Below, in pieces: positions 7,727 through 16,803 of a DNA stretch of 48,032 nucleotides. How positions within the stretch are numbered: position 1 is the first letter of the stretch; every line of letters begins with the position of its first letter. Both the position numbers and the translations under genes were made by a program. The notes beneath the pieces are model-generated. The model made no database searches and was not told the origin of the DNA. It saw nothing but the letters and a program-made list of their open reading frames with translations. The DNA is from [Haemophilus] felis. GTDB lineage: Bacteria > Pseudomonadota > Gammaproteobacteria > Enterobacterales > Pasteurellaceae. Where the stretch lies: positions 1 to 48,032 of the forward strand of contig MUYB01000009.1 in NCBI GenBank assembly GCA_002015125.1. Reading direction: 5' to 3'.

Positions 7727-9766
7727 ATGTCAAATCCATTACTTACCGCCCAAGGTTTACCTGCTTTTAGCAAAATTGAAGCCAAACATGTTGTACCCGC
7801 GGTAGAACAATTAATTAAAGAAAGTCGTGAAAATATCGAAAAATTAGTTCAACAACCCCAATTTACTTGGGAAAATTTCATTGAGCCTCTAACTGAACAA
7901 AGCGAGCGCTTCTCAAGAGCTTGGTCGCCAGTTTCTCATCTCAACGCAGTGAAAAATAGCCCTGAATTACGAGAAGCTTACCAAGCCTGCCTACCTATTT
8001 TATCTGAATATAGCACTTGGGTTGGTCAACACACAGGGTTATATCAAGCCTACGAACAACTCAAAAATAGTCCTGAATTTACTCAATACGATTTAGCTCA
8101 AAAGAAAGCCATTGAAAATGCATTACGCGATTTCAAACTTTCTGGTATTTCTTTACCGACAGATAAACAAAAACGTTACGGTGAAATTTCAGCACGTTTA
8201 TCAGAATTGAGCGCTCAATTTAGTAATAATGTGTTAGATGCAACAATGGGCTGGGATAAAGTTATTGAAGACGTAGCACAACTCAAAGGTTTACCAAAAT
8301 CGGCGCTACAAGCAGCACAACAATCAGCGCAAAGTAAAGGCTTAACGGGTTATCGCTTTACGCTTGAGATCCCAAGTTATTTACCTGTAATGACCTACTG
8401 TGAAAATCGTCAATTACGCGAAGAAATGTATTGCGCTTACGCAACTCGCGCTTCGGATCAAGGTCCTAATGCAGGCAAATGGGATAACAGCGCAATTATG
8501 CAAGAAATCTTAACTTTGCGTGTGGAACTGGCAAAATTACTCGATTTCAACACCTACACCGAACTCTCCCTCGCCACCAAAATGGCAGAAAATCCGCAGC
8601 AAGTGCTTGATTTCTTAGATAATCTTGCTCAACGTTCAAAAGCACAAGGGGAAAAAGAACTAGCAGAACTGCAAGAGTTTTGCCAAAAAGAATTTAATGT
8701 CAAAGAGTTAGCGGCTTGGGATATTGCTTTTTACAGCGAGAAACAAAAACAGCATCTTTATTCCATTAACGATGAAGAACTACGCCCATATTTCCCTGAA
8801 GATCGTGTGTTAAGTGGTTTATTTGAATTAATTAAACGCATTTTTAACATTCGTGCTGTGGAGCGTTTTGATGTAGAAACTTGGCATAAAGATGTACGCT
8901 TCTTTGACTTAATTGATGAAACAGAAGAAATTCGCGGTAGCTTCTACCTTGATTTATATGCTCGCGAACATAAACGCGGTGGGGCTTGGATGGACGATTG
9001 TGTTGGTCGCCGCCGTAAAGCAAATGGCGAAATTCAGAAACCAGTCGCCTATTTGACCTGTAACTTCAACGCGCCTATCGGCGATAACCCTGCTTTATTT
9101 ACTCACGATGAAGTTACTACCCTATTCCATGAATTTGGACACGGCATTCATCATATGCTAACAAAAATAGATGTGGCAGATGTTGCGGGAATTAACGGCG
9201 TACCTTGGGATGCCGTAGAACTACCAAGCCAATTTTTAGAGAACTGGTGCTGGGAAGCGGCGGCACTCGATTTCATTTCAGGGCATTACCAAACAGGCGA
9301 ACCATTGCCAAAAGAGAAATTAAATCAATTAATTAAAGCGAAAAATTTCCAAGCGGCAATGTTTGTACTACGCCAGCTGGAATTTGGTTTATTTGATTTC
9401 CGCTTACATCACAATTTTGATCCGAAAGAAAATAATCAAATTCTCGACACATTAAAAGCGGTAAAACAAGATGTTGCGGTAATTAAAGGCGTTGATTGGG
9501 CAAGAGCGCCACATAGTTTTAGCCATATTTTTGCAGGTGGTTATTCTGCTGGTTACTACAGTTACTTATGGGCTGAAGTACTTTCTGCTGACTCCTTCTC
9601 TCGCTTTGAGGAAGAAGGAATTTTCAATCCAGAAACAGGAAAATCCTTCTTAAATGAAATATTGAGCCGTGGTGGTAGCGAAGAGCCAATGACTTTATTC
9701 AAACGCTTCCGTGGCAGAGAACCTCAACTAGATGCATTATTAAGACATAAAGGCATTGCAAATTAA
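7727..9766 (+). CDS. prlC: Oligopeptidase A (M3 metallopeptidase)
   Basis: PrlC is a cytoplasmic zinc oligopeptidase that degrades short peptides, including cleaved signal peptides. The 679-residue protein carries zinc motif HEFGH at residues 468-472 (context TTLFHEFGHGIHHML), with the third ligand Glu in the downstream ELPSQFLENW segment, and the usual all-helical N-terminal half. Length fits the family. AAGGA precedes the ATG. The divergent neighbours are ybaN and the OppA-like lipoprotein, so peptide binding and peptide breakdown are encoded side by side, though not in one operon. Confidence 0.97.
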   Translation: MSNPLLTAQGLPAFSKIEAKHVVPAVEQLIKESRENIEKLVQQPQFTWENFIEPLTEQSERFSRAWSPVSHLNAVKNSPELREAYQACLPILSEYSTWVGQHTGLYQAYEQLKNSPEFTQYDLAQKKAIENALRDFKLSGISLPTDKQKRYGEISARLSELSAQFSNNVLDATMGWDKVIEDVAQLKGLPKSALQAAQQSAQSKGLTGYRFTLEIPSYLPVMTYCENRQLREEMYCAYATRASDQGPNAGKWDNSAIMQEILTLRVELAKLLDFNTYTELSLATKMAENPQQVLDFLDNLAQRSKAQGEKELAELQEFCQKEFNVKELAAWDIAFYSEKQKQHLYSINDEELRPYFPEDRVLSGLFELIKRIFNIRAVERFDVETWHKDVRFFDLIDETEEIRGSFYLDLYAREHKRGGAWMDDCVGRRRKANGEIQKPVAYLTCNFNAPIGDNPALFTHDEVTTLFHEFGHGIHHMLTKIDVADVAGINGVPWDAVELPSQFLENWCWEAAALDFISGHYQTGEPLPKEKLNQLIKAKNFQAAMFVLRQLEFGLFDFRLHHNFDPKENNQILDTLKAVKQDVAVIKGVDWARAPHSFSHIFAGGYSAGYYSYLWAEVLSADSFSRFEEEGIFNPETGKSFLNEILSRGGSEEPMTLFKRFRGREPQLDALLRHKGIAN

Positions 9767-9789
9767 TAGATAAAAAGAAGACCTGTATC

Positions 9790-9846
9790 ATCTGCACCTT
9801 AAAAGTTGAACGATGAGCTCAATTGATTCAGGTGCAGATTTTTTTA
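9790..9846. terminator. Terminator between prlC and the GT25 gene
   Basis: Stem ATCTGCACCT (9790-9799) / AGGTGCAGAT (9830-9839) has a 30-nt loop that can itself partly pair and is followed by seven T. It lies between two convergent genes. Confidence 0.75.
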
Positions 9847-10623
9847 TTGAAAATTTCGAATAAAAGCTAATAGCTTTTTCAAAGGGTATTTCGCTAATTT
9901 CAGCATAAATCCTGAATTTACCGCCGATACATCTCGTTGCTCTGCCAAATTACTGGTTAAACTTGGATTTTCAATAACCAGCAATGGACGAACCACCAAC
10001 GCTTCCATTTGGAATAGTTGTTGGAACAAAATAAAATCATCCGCTAACCAAAAAGGTTTTTGCGTAGCTGTATAATCTAAAAACTTACACACGGCAGATT
10101 TACGTATTAAATAAGCTACCGTGCCTGCAAAATATGGCTCATAAGGATAAGCATAAACATATTTTCCCTGCTCAATTGGCGTGCTTAAAAAGCGAAATGT
10201 GGTAGGAAAATTAATTTCCAATTCAATGTGATTAAATTGCTTAATTTTAGATTGCCCCAACAGCACAATATCCGCCTTTGGATTTTGTTGTAATAACAAG
10301 TTTAAGTTATGCTGAAAATCCTCTGCCAACAGCGCATCATCTTCACAGATCAACACATAATCTTGTGGCGCAATTTGATCATTTTGGGCGATTTGTTGAT
10401 AGATGCCCAAATGGCTCAAGGTGCAACCAATTTCCCCTTTGGTGGCTCCACGGCGGTAACGCTGTTCAAAAGCATCAAGATCAAACTGCGTTGCTAAGCT
10501 CTCCCATTCTTCTTGCATGGTGTTGTAAGCGCGAAACACAGAAAAATCCTGTGTATCCGCTTGAGTAAAAAATAGATCTCGGCGCGCTTGATCTTTATCT
10601 AAGGAAAGCAAAAATTTCTGCAT
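9844..10623 (-). CDS. Glycosyltransferase family 25 (LOS biosynthesis)
   Basis: GT25 enzymes add sugars, often galactose, to lipooligosaccharide outer cores. The 259-residue protein shows the GT25 layout: SLDKDQARRDLF near the N-terminus, then GATKGEIGCTLSHLGIYQQI, and the acidic donor-binding motif VLICEDDALL, followed by GTVAYLIRKSAV and LADDF. Its ATG overlaps the stop of the upstream sialyltransferase gene by one base (TAATG), so the two are translationally coupled. The sugar and linkage cannot be read from sequence; a galactosyltransferase making a sialic-acid acceptor is a reasonable inference given the neighbour. Confidence 0.85.
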   Translation of the reverse strand: MQKFLLSLDKDQARRDLFFTQADTQDFSVFRAYNTMQEEWESLATQFDLDAFEQRYRRGATKGEIGCTLSHLGIYQQIAQNDQIAPQDYVLICEDDALLAEDFQHNLNLLLQQNPKADIVLLGQSKIKQFNHIELEINFPTTFRFLSTPIEQGKYVYAYPYEPYFAGTVAYLIRKSAVCKFLDYTATQKPFWLADDFILFQQLFQMEALVVRPLLVIENPSLTSNLAEQRDVSAVNSGFMLKLAKYPLKKLLAFIRNFQ

Positions 10624-11552
10624 TATTTATCTCGAATATCAATAACTGGAAGATGCGCTTGGCGAAATAAATCGTAACAGGCTTGATGAAAAGCGTTTTC
10701 TGTATCCACTTCAAGGGCAATTACTTCAATATTTTCGCTTTTATTCATTACGTTCAACAAGGCGCTACTAAAATAAGCATAAACGCGGTATTTACGTTGT
10801 TGGCTTTGTTGAAAAATGTAATCTTCAAAAATTAAAGGCGTTTCAATATATTCCACATCATTTAAACGATATTTTTCGCGAGGATGAGGTAAATACTGTT
10901 GAATATTAAATTGCTTAATCACGCGATTAGCCAAGGCAATATTACGTTCATCTTGCGAAAAAATAGGTTGTCCGAGCAAAATAGAAATTGGCGCTTGGGC
11001 GTCTTTTTGCACCTCAAGTGCAGGAATTAAATCAATATATTCCACGCGTTCAATAATATTCGGCATATCTTTGTAAATGCTGTAATGGCGTTGTGAAATT
11101 TCTCGTAAGGTTTTAATACTAAAATGATTACCAAGTAATTTATTGATCCAAAAACGTTTACGGCTTAGCGCGTCATCGCCAGCAAGTAATCCATTCGGAA
11201 CAAGATTAATTGTGCCGTCATCAAAGGTATTTAATCCTTCAAATTGAATAGCACTCAATAAAAATTGAATTTGCAAATCGTTGATATTTGCTACAAAAAC
11301 TTGCTCAAATGTCTTGCCAGCAAAATGCCTTTTCAGACGCAAGATTTCTTTTAACAAATTCAAACGATCACTATGTTGGAGCATGGCAAAAAATGAACTG
11401 CATTTTTGCTTTAAACGCTCACGATAAAATACCATTTTGGTGTTTTCTACTGTGGTGAGCATCACACCATAAAAGGATTGCTGAGGAAATTTTTCGATAA
11501 TTTTTTCTGCAATCAACACTTGCAACGGTGTACAACAAATAATCAGATTCAT
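10623..11552 (-). CDS. lsgB: Family 52 sialyltransferase, LsgB-like
   Basis: GT52 enzymes transfer sialic acid from CMP-Neu5Ac to terminal galactose of lipooligosaccharide, a host mimicry that blocks complement. The 309-residue protein starts MNLIICCTPLQVLIAEKII, the characteristic N-terminus of this family, and has the FDDGTINLVPNG motif (conserved Asp-Asp-Gly near residue 135) and PHPREKY further on (about residue 207). It lies one base behind the flippase gene and overlaps the GT25 gene by one base, the lsgA-lsgB order of Haemophilus. No CMP-sialic acid synthetase is in the window, so donor synthesis is encoded elsewhere or depends on scavenged sialic acid. Confidence 0.85.
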   Translation of the reverse strand: MNLIICCTPLQVLIAEKIIEKFPQQSFYGVMLTTVENTKMVFYRERLKQKCSSFFAMLQHSDRLNLLKEILRLKRHFAGKTFEQVFVANINDLQIQFLLSAIQFEGLNTFDDGTINLVPNGLLAGDDALSRKRFWINKLLGNHFSIKTLREISQRHYSIYKDMPNIIERVEYIDLIPALEVQKDAQAPISILLGQPIFSQDERNIALANRVIKQFNIQQYLPHPREKYRLNDVEYIETPLIFEDYIFQQSQQRKYRVYAYFSSALLNVMNKSENIEVIALEVDTENAFHQACYDLFRQAHLPVIDIRDK

Positions 11553-11553
11553 A

Positions 11554-12753
11554 TTATTTTTCCAGTCTCGCTGTCATAAAATAAAGGATAGGTAAGATAC
11601 TAATGGCGCCAATAATACTCGCATAAGGCACAAACTCAATACGCGTTTGACTGAGTAACACCAAGCTTAGAACATATACCAACGTAGAAAAAATGGAGCA
11701 AAGAGAAATCAACTTATTTTTGCCATAATAAAATAAGTAATTCACTAAGATTAAATAAGGAATAATTAAAGTAGTTGAGAGCAAAAACAGCAAAACATAA
11801 TATTTTGTTCCTACAAATTGCGCACCGAGCAACCACGTCAATACGCTTTCAGGAATAAGCCACATCACTACGGCAGGAACTGGCACTAAAAGCAAACTAT
11901 ACAATGCCCAACGATGAATATGCGTTAAGCGAATACGCTGTTGTTTCAGCCCCTCAAATAAATAAGGCACAAGGGCTTTATTTATCGCTTGTAGAACAAT
12001 CATCAAAATCGCGGCAATTTGTGCGCCCATAGCATACAGACCTAATTCCGCTTGATTAAATTGATGAAAGATAAAAATACGATCCAACTGTCCACGCAAA
12101 AATAAACTAACATTATGAAAAATCAGCGGCACGCCAAAAGCACTTAAATACAGTAAAGCAGTTTTATATTGCTGCCAATTAAAGGATCTTATGCGGACTT
12201 TTTGGCGATATAAGGCATAACTTAAAATAAACACCAAAACATAGCTAAGCAAAATTGCCAAAATGCGTTTTTCCACCAAGGCGGTATCAAAGATTTCCAA
12301 TAAAATCACGGTAAACAAGGTAGAAAAAAACGCGAGCAGAAATTGAATAACGGCATAATCTAAGGCTTTTTTTTGGCATTGACGCAGGGAAAGTTGCACA
12401 TTCAAAAAAGATTGAAAAATCGCCGACAACGCCAAATACACCAAAATTTCACTTTGTAGCCAAAAACAAACCGCTAAAATCACACTGCCAACAAAAATGC
12501 TATAAGTGTAGCCCGTTTTTAACACCAAATTTAAGCCACGCTTACCATAAAAATAGAAATAACGCGCCACCGCACCATCTTGGCTTAAACCGACTACAAT
12601 TAAAAATAAGGCTAAGTAAGTTTGATAATAAGAAAGTTCCCCATATCCCTCTACCCCTAATTTACGAGATAAATAAGGCAACAATAAGAACGGAACAGAT
12701 TTAGAAATTAACTCACCAAATAGATAAATGGCGCTATCTTTTATGGCTTTCAT
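11554..12753 (-). CDS. lsgA: Polysaccharide flippase, Wzx/LsgA-like
   Basis: This is a multi-pass inner-membrane protein of the MATE/Wzx flippase superfamily that moves lipid-linked glycans across the membrane. It starts [20 protein letters not shown], contains [20 protein letters not shown] typical of LsgA/RfbX, and has about 12 hydrophobic segments over 399 residues. ATG 12753 is chosen because it gives the family N-terminus; ATG 12786 adds 11 residues, and neither has an obvious ribosome binding site. It is the first gene of a tight three-gene operon with lsgB and the GT25 gene. Confidence 0.85.
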   Translation of the reverse strand: MKAIKDSAIYLFGELISKSVPFLLLPYLSRKLGVEGYGELSYYQTYLALFLIVVGLSQDGAVARYFYFYGKRGLNLVLKTGYTYSIFVGSVILAVCFWLQSEILVYLALSAIFQSFLNVQLSLRQCQKKALDYAVIQFLLAFFSTLFTVILLEIFDTALVEKRILAILLSYVLVFILSYALYRQKVRIRSFNWQQYKTALLYLSAFGVPLIFHNVSLFLRGQLDRIFIFHQFNQAELGLYAMGAQIAAILMIVLQAINKALVPYLFEGLKQQRIRLTHIHRWALYSLLLVPVPAVVMWLIPESVLTWLLGAQFVGTKYYVLLFLLSTTLIIPYLILVNYLFYYGKNKLISLCSIFSTLVYVLSLVLLSQTRIEFVPYASIIGAISILPILYFMTARLEK

Positions 12754-12870
12754 TGAGGCGTTTACATGGAATAAAAAGGCTGTCATTTTAACAACAATCT
12801 TATTTTAAACAATAGACAAGGTTATATAGATGATGAATAATACCGCCAATTTTCACTGCTGAATTTACCT

Positions 12871-13623
12871 ATGTTTATCTTAACCAAACTCTTAACAGCG
12901 CTGGCGCTACCGCCCTTTAATGTACTTATTCTGTGGCTATTAGCCCTTTTGTTTCGCTGGTTAAAATGGAAAAAAATAAGTTGTTTTTGCACCATCTTTG
13001 GTATCGCAATTTTATATATTTGTAGTATTTCTTATACCTCTCGTAAATTGGAAAATAGCTTAATTGTTCCGAACAATTTGAGTTTACAAGATTATAAAAA
13101 TGCGCAAGGGATTGTGTTACTAGGCGCTGGCATTCGTGATAGCCAAGAATTATTCAGTAAAATTAGCGTAACGGAATTAGGTTTAGAACGTATGCGCTAT
13201 GTTGCGTATTTACAAAAAGAAACCCAATTACCGCTGCTGATTAGCGGTAGCGCCTACAATGGCACTTCAGAAGCGGAAGCGATGGCGAGAGAACTACAAC
13301 AGTTTTTTAACGTACCAACCACTTGGATTGAAAATAAAGCCACTACAACAAAAGAAAATGTGCTATTCAGCCAAGCAATTCTAAATCAAGTACAAATCAA
13401 AAAAATTATTTTAGTTACCCAACAATGGCATATGCCACGCGCTAAATACCTATTTGAACAAGCAGGTTTTGAAGTGCTCCCCGCCAGCGTTGGCTACGGC
13501 ATCGTGCCTGATCACTATGCTTTGCATTTTATGCACTTCATACCTCAAGCAGGAGCCTTGCACAAAAACGCCTTGCTTCTTAAAGAATGGTTAGGATTAC
13601 AAAAAGAAAAAATGGCGAATTAA
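12871..13623 (+). CDS. elyC: ElyC/YdcF-family envelope protein (DUF218)
   Basis: E. coli ElyC affects peptidoglycan and enterobacterial common antigen assembly by controlling undecaprenyl-phosphate carrier use. The 250-residue protein has two N-terminal membrane segments (about 4-27 and 37-56) and then a DUF218 domain with IVLLGAGIRD, ISGSAYNGTSEAEAMA, ENKATTTKENVLFS and LVTQQWHMPRAKYLFEQAG, all typical of the family. It is divergent from the lsg cluster. No ribosome binding site is evident at ATG 12871. A role in carrier-lipid balance would fit the LOS neighbour, but that is inference. Confidence 0.85.
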   Translation: MFILTKLLTALALPPFNVLILWLLALLFRWLKWKKISCFCTIFGIAILYICSISYTSRKLENSLIVPNNLSLQDYKNAQGIVLLGAGIRDSQELFSKISVTELGLERMRYVAYLQKETQLPLLISGSAYNGTSEAEAMARELQQFFNVPTTWIENKATTTKENVLFSQAILNQVQIKKIILVTQQWHMPRAKYLFEQAGFEVLPASVGYGIVPDHYALHFMHFIPQAGALHKNALLLKEWLGLQKEKMAN

Positions 13624-13636
13624 TGCCATTTTTTCT
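13607..13636. terminator. Terminator overlapping the elyC stop codon
   Basis: Stem AAAAAATGGC (13607-13616) / GCCATTTTTT (13625-13634) spans the elyC stop codon at 13621-13623. The A- and T-runs suit termination in both directions between convergent genes. Confidence 0.85.
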
Positions 13637-13648
13637 TTCTACAATAGA

Positions 13649-14305
13649 TTAAATAGAAAAACGCGGAGATTGTGCTAACTTCTGCAAAAATGCCAACATT
13701 GCCCTATCATCGCCTGTTTCATAAAATTTTGTCATTTTGGCATCATATTGACGTTTATTTTTAGCAGGAATACTCACAGGTGGATAACCATTTGACATTA
13801 AATAGCCATTCATCATCAACTGTGCTGTACGCTTATTTCCATCGTAAAAAAATTGAATCCTTGCACAATCAAGAAACAGCCTAAAGGCTTTTAAATAAAG
13901 ATCGCTTTCTTGATTAAATCGTTGCATAACCCAATTAAAACTGGCTTCCAATTCATCACTTTTAGGCGGGGTATAAGATTCCACACCCGCAATATAAACT
14001 TGCCCTGTTCGGAAACTCCCCACTGATAACGCCTCTCCCTCTGCCACAATTTTATTGAAGTGAATAAAATTTGCTTTGGTTACGGCAAAGCTAGACTGTG
14101 CTACTTGATAACGTAATTCTTCCCACGCACTAGACACTCGGAGAACTTGTTCTTGATCACTTAACTTTTTTCCCCCGACGGTAATTCCCTCTAAAAGCGT
14201 TTTTACTTGGGAATAAGTATAGGGATTACCTTCCAACTTGGTCATATTATAAACAAGTTCAGAATGCATACGTTTCGTCGTAAAAAGAATTTCTTCTTTA
14301 GTCAT
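13649..14305 (-). CDS. Fic-family protein with the catalytic His replaced by Gln
   Basis: Fic enzymes usually transfer AMP or another nucleotide group to target proteins. The 218-residue protein has the Fic fold: flap region SFRTGQVYIAG, then QFFYDGNKRTAQ at 151-162, the position of the HxFxDGNxRxxR motif. The catalytic His is Gln151 (codon CAA) and the final Arg is Gln162; the anion-binding Asp-Gly-Asn-Lys-Arg core is intact. Near the N-terminus MTKLEGNPYT (Glu25) resembles the inhibitory helix of self-inhibited class II Fic proteins. The gene is single, without an adjacent FicA-like antitoxin. It could be an inactive or differently active variant; no frameshift suggests decay. Confidence 0.85.
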   Translation of the reverse strand: MTKEEILFTTKRMHSELVYNMTKLEGNPYTYSQVKTLLEGITVGGKKLSDQEQVLRVSSAWEELRYQVAQSSFAVTKANFIHFNKIVAEGEALSVGSFRTGQVYIAGVESYTPPKSDELEASFNWVMQRFNQESDLYLKAFRLFLDCARIQFFYDGNKRTAQLMMNGYLMSNGYPPVSIPAKNKRQYDAKMTKFYETGDDRAMLAFLQKLAQSPRFSI

Positions 14306-14326
14306 CGTTTTTTCTCTTAAGGCTTA

Positions 14327-15310
14327 TCAAAACCCCTGCTTCACCACAGCTTCAGCCAATTTCACCGCGAGCCAAGCGAGGTTAAAACGTTGTTCATCGG
14401 CGACGCTCCAGCATTGCAGCTCGATGCCTGCGGGAGTTTGCTGGGTATTGAGTAAATTGATGTGCAATTGCACGCTATCTTGCTGGCTTTCTTGCTCACC
14501 GTTGGTAACTGGCGTTAAGACTTTTTCTGAATGATATTCAATGTAAGAATGCTGCTGCCATTCATTGAGAATGCTTTTTTGATCAAATTCATAATCCAAC
14601 GTAACAGACAGCATTTGCCCTAAGCCATAAAAAACAGGCACTTGCACGGCGTGGAGCGTTACATTATCCAACTGCGGAAAAATTTTCTGAGCTTGGCGAG
14701 CTAAATGCCCTTGAATTAACGGCAGCACATCAAACGCTAAACGCTGTTGCCCTTCATCTAAAGGAATGCCATTCAACAATTGTGCCGTTTGCCCTGCTAA
14801 TTTGCGAACATTTTCATTTTCAAAATAAGAAGCTGGTAGCAAGCTGGTAACGCTAACATTCGCCACATTCGCATTTTGTAAAATTGGTTGCATTAACAAG
14901 GCAAATTGGCTGACTTGTGGATCAGGTAACGCCACAATGTTACGTTGTCGTAACTCCACCAAATCTGCCTCATTCACCGTCGGCACTACCACTGGCACCT
15001 CAGATAGAGTGGCACAAACACCTTTCATATCGATTACCACGCAGCCCGCATCGGCGGCACTTAAAATGTGTGCAGCTTGCTCCACATTGCCTGCAAAAAA
15101 CAAATAATCGAAGGTTGCCCAATCGGCTTTGTCAGGTTCAATTTGTGGCACAGCTTTATTATTAAAACGAACGCCTTGTTCTTCAGTAAAAGGGAAAATT
15201 TCAACAATCGACAAGTTTTGCACATTGAGTTCACTTTGTTCCAACATTTCGGCAATTTTTTCACAAAGTTCAAATTCCCCTGCAAGGGCGATATTTAAGG
15301 TTGTATTCAT
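14327..15310 (-). CDS. usg: USG-1-like protein (aspartate-semialdehyde-dehydrogenase homologue)
   Basis: Usg proteins share the fold of aspartate-semialdehyde dehydrogenase but lack its function in E. coli; their role is unknown. The 327-residue protein has an N-terminal nucleotide-binding-type half (NIALAGEFELCEKIAEML, DYLFFAGN) and the dehydrogenase dimer half. Where the enzyme has its active-site Cys (Asn-Cys-Thr), this one reads ALPDPQVSQ with Pro131, so it cannot be an active semialdehyde dehydrogenase by the usual mechanism. GGAGAG precedes the ATG. The Fic gene follows 21 bases downstream on the same strand, so they may be cotranscribed. Confidence 0.85.
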   Translation of the reverse strand: MNTTLNIALAGEFELCEKIAEMLEQSELNVQNLSIVEIFPFTEEQGVRFNNKAVPQIEPDKADWATFDYLFFAGNVEQAAHILSAADAGCVVIDMKGVCATLSEVPVVVPTVNEADLVELRQRNIVALPDPQVSQFALLMQPILQNANVANVSVTSLLPASYFENENVRKLAGQTAQLLNGIPLDEGQQRLAFDVLPLIQGHLARQAQKIFPQLDNVTLHAVQVPVFYGLGQMLSVTLDYEFDQKSILNEWQQHSYIEYHSEKVLTPVTNGEQESQQDSVQLHINLLNTQQTPAGIELQCWSVADEQRFNLAWLAVKLAEAVVKQGF

Positions 15311-15323
15311 TTTTCTCTCCGCT

Positions 15324-15344
15324 GTAAAATGGACGTCATTTTAC
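15324..15344. repeat. 8-bp inverted repeat in the usg/ybaK divergent promoter region
   Basis: GTAAAATG (15324-15331) and CATTTTAC (15337-15344) flank GACGT. It lies in the 78-base gap between divergent usg and ybaK, where an operator would be expected, but no regulator is evident. Confidence 0.5.
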
Positions 15345-15388
15345 TGCAATACCGCAAAAACTCAACGAAATAGCCAGCGAGAAACCAG

Positions 15389-15871
15389 ATGACTCCAGCG
15401 ATTGATTTACTGAAAAAGCACCGTATTAATTTCATTTTGCACCCTTATGATCACGATCCTAACAACACGCATTTTGGCGATGAAGCTGCCGAAAAGCTGG
15501 GGTTAGATCCACATCAATCCTTTAAGACGTTGCTCGTTGCAGAAAACGGCGACCAAAAGAAGCTCGCTTGCTTTGTATTAGCGACGGCGTATCAGCTTAA
15601 TTTAAAGAAAGCCGCTAGAGCCCTCGGCGTGAAAAAAATTGAAATGGCGGATAAAATAATCGCACAAAAAACGAGCGGCTATTTGCTGGGCGGCATTAGT
15701 CCTTTAGGGCAAAAAAAGCAGCTGAAAACCGTAATTGATCAGCGTGCTCTTGAGTTTGAACACATTTTTATTTCTGGCGGAAAACGAGGGCTAAGCGTAG
15801 AACTTTCCGCTCAAGATTTAGCCAGCTTAATCAATGCCACTTTTGTGGATATTGTGGACATTCAAGAATAA
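15389..15871 (+). CDS. ybaK: Cys-tRNA(Pro)/Cys-tRNA(Cys) deacylase YbaK
   Basis: YbaK removes cysteine misattached to tRNA-Pro, acting in trans with prolyl-tRNA synthetase. The 160-residue protein is a single YbaK/INS-type domain with FKTLLV near residue 47, the conserved Lys region [20 protein letters not shown], then [14 protein letters not shown] and [14 protein letters not shown], all matching Haemophilus YbaK, a founding structure of the family. The ribosome binding site is weak. tesB starts 9 bases downstream, so the two are cotranscribed. Confidence 0.93.
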   Translation: MTPAIDLLKKHRINFILHPYDHDPNNTHFGDEAAEKLGLDPHQSFKTLLVAENGDQKKLACFVLATAYQLNLKKAARALGVKKIEMADKIIAQKTSGYLLGGISPLGQKKQLKTVIDQRALEFEHIFISGGKRGLSVELSAQDLASLINATFVDIVDIQE

Positions 15872-15880
15872 GAGGAACCT

Positions 15881-16744
15881 ATGTCAGCAGCATTAAACAC
15901 ATTGATTGAATTACTCAAATTAGACAAAATCGATGATTTTTTATTCAAAGGCGAAAGCGAAGATTTGGGATTGCGTCAAGTTTTCGGTGGTCAAGTGGTG
16001 GCTCAAGCCTTATCGGCGGCAATACAGGTGGCACCGTCGGATCGCCTGTTGCATTCTTGCCACGCCTATTTTCTTTCACCTGGGGACAGTCAGTATCCTA
16101 TTTTGTACGAAGTGGAAACCTTGCGTGAGGGGTATAATTTTACGGCGTTGCAGGTAAAAGCCATTCAACATAACGCGCCTATTTGCCAAATTACTACTTC
16201 ATTTCAACGTCCTGAACTCGGTTTTGAGCATCAAAGTGCCATGCCTGAAGTAGATGCACCTGAAGATTTTATTTCTGAAGCAGAAATGATGAAAAAACTA
16301 GCTGCCTATTTACCGCCAGCGGTGGGGGCGAAGTTTCAAGCTGAACGTCCGTTCGATATTCGCAGCAAATACCTCAACAATCCTTTTAACGGTAGCGTTC
16401 TTCCACCGCAGCAGTTTAGTTGGGTTAAGGGTAACGGCGTCGTGCCACAAGATCTCAAAATTCAACAATGTTTACTCGCCTATTTCTCTGACTTTCATTG
16501 TTTATTAACCGCTCTTCATCCACACGGCAAAGGATTTTTGCAACAAGAAATGAAAGTTGCCACCATCGATCACAGCATTTGGTTCCACCGCCCATTTGAT
16601 TTGAACGATTGGTTATTGCACGCAGTAGAAAGCACCAACGCTAACGCTGGCAGAGGCTTGGCAAGAGGGCAAATCTTCGATAAGGCAGGAAATTTAATTG
16701 CCACCACACAGCAAGAGGGGTTGATTCGTTGGAGTGAAAAATAA
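15881..16744 (+). CDS. tesB: Acyl-CoA thioesterase II
   Basis: TesB hydrolyses medium- and long-chain acyl-CoAs to free acid and CoA in the cytoplasm. The 287-residue protein is a double hot-dog with DLGLRQVFGGQVVAQALSAA in the first domain, and LTALHPHG, DHSIWFHRPF, DLNDWLLH and ARGLARGQIFD in the second; the Asp-Thr/Ser-Gln catalytic set of TesB is consistent with these segments. GAGGAACC precedes the ATG. It is the second gene of ybaK-tesB and ends at a strong convergent terminator. Confidence 0.95.
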   Translation: MSAALNTLIELLKLDKIDDFLFKGESEDLGLRQVFGGQVVAQALSAAIQVAPSDRLLHSCHAYFLSPGDSQYPILYEVETLREGYNFTALQVKAIQHNAPICQITTSFQRPELGFEHQSAMPEVDAPEDFISEAEMMKKLAAYLPPAVGAKFQAERPFDIRSKYLNNPFNGSVLPPQQFSWVKGNGVVPQDLKIQQCLLAYFSDFHCLLTALHPHGKGFLQQEMKVATIDHSIWFHRPFDLNDWLLHAVESTNANAGRGLARGQIFDKAGNLIATTQQEGLIRWSEK

Positions 16745-16757
16745 AGATTTACCATAA

Positions 16758-16785
16758 AAAATGGATACCGTGCGGTATCCATTTT
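16758..16785. terminator. Bidirectional terminator between tesB and kdsC
   Basis: A perfect 13-bp stem, AAAATGGATACCG (16758-16770) / CGGTATCCATTTT (16773-16785), has a two-base gap (TG) and A/T runs on both sides. Confidence 0.88.
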
Positions 16786-16803
16786 CACATATAACACGAA
16801 AAA

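Noticed and set aside
9844..12753. Tetranucleotide (CAAT/GCAA) phase-variation repeats in the LOS genes
   Set aside because: I looked for such repeats in all three genes and saw none.
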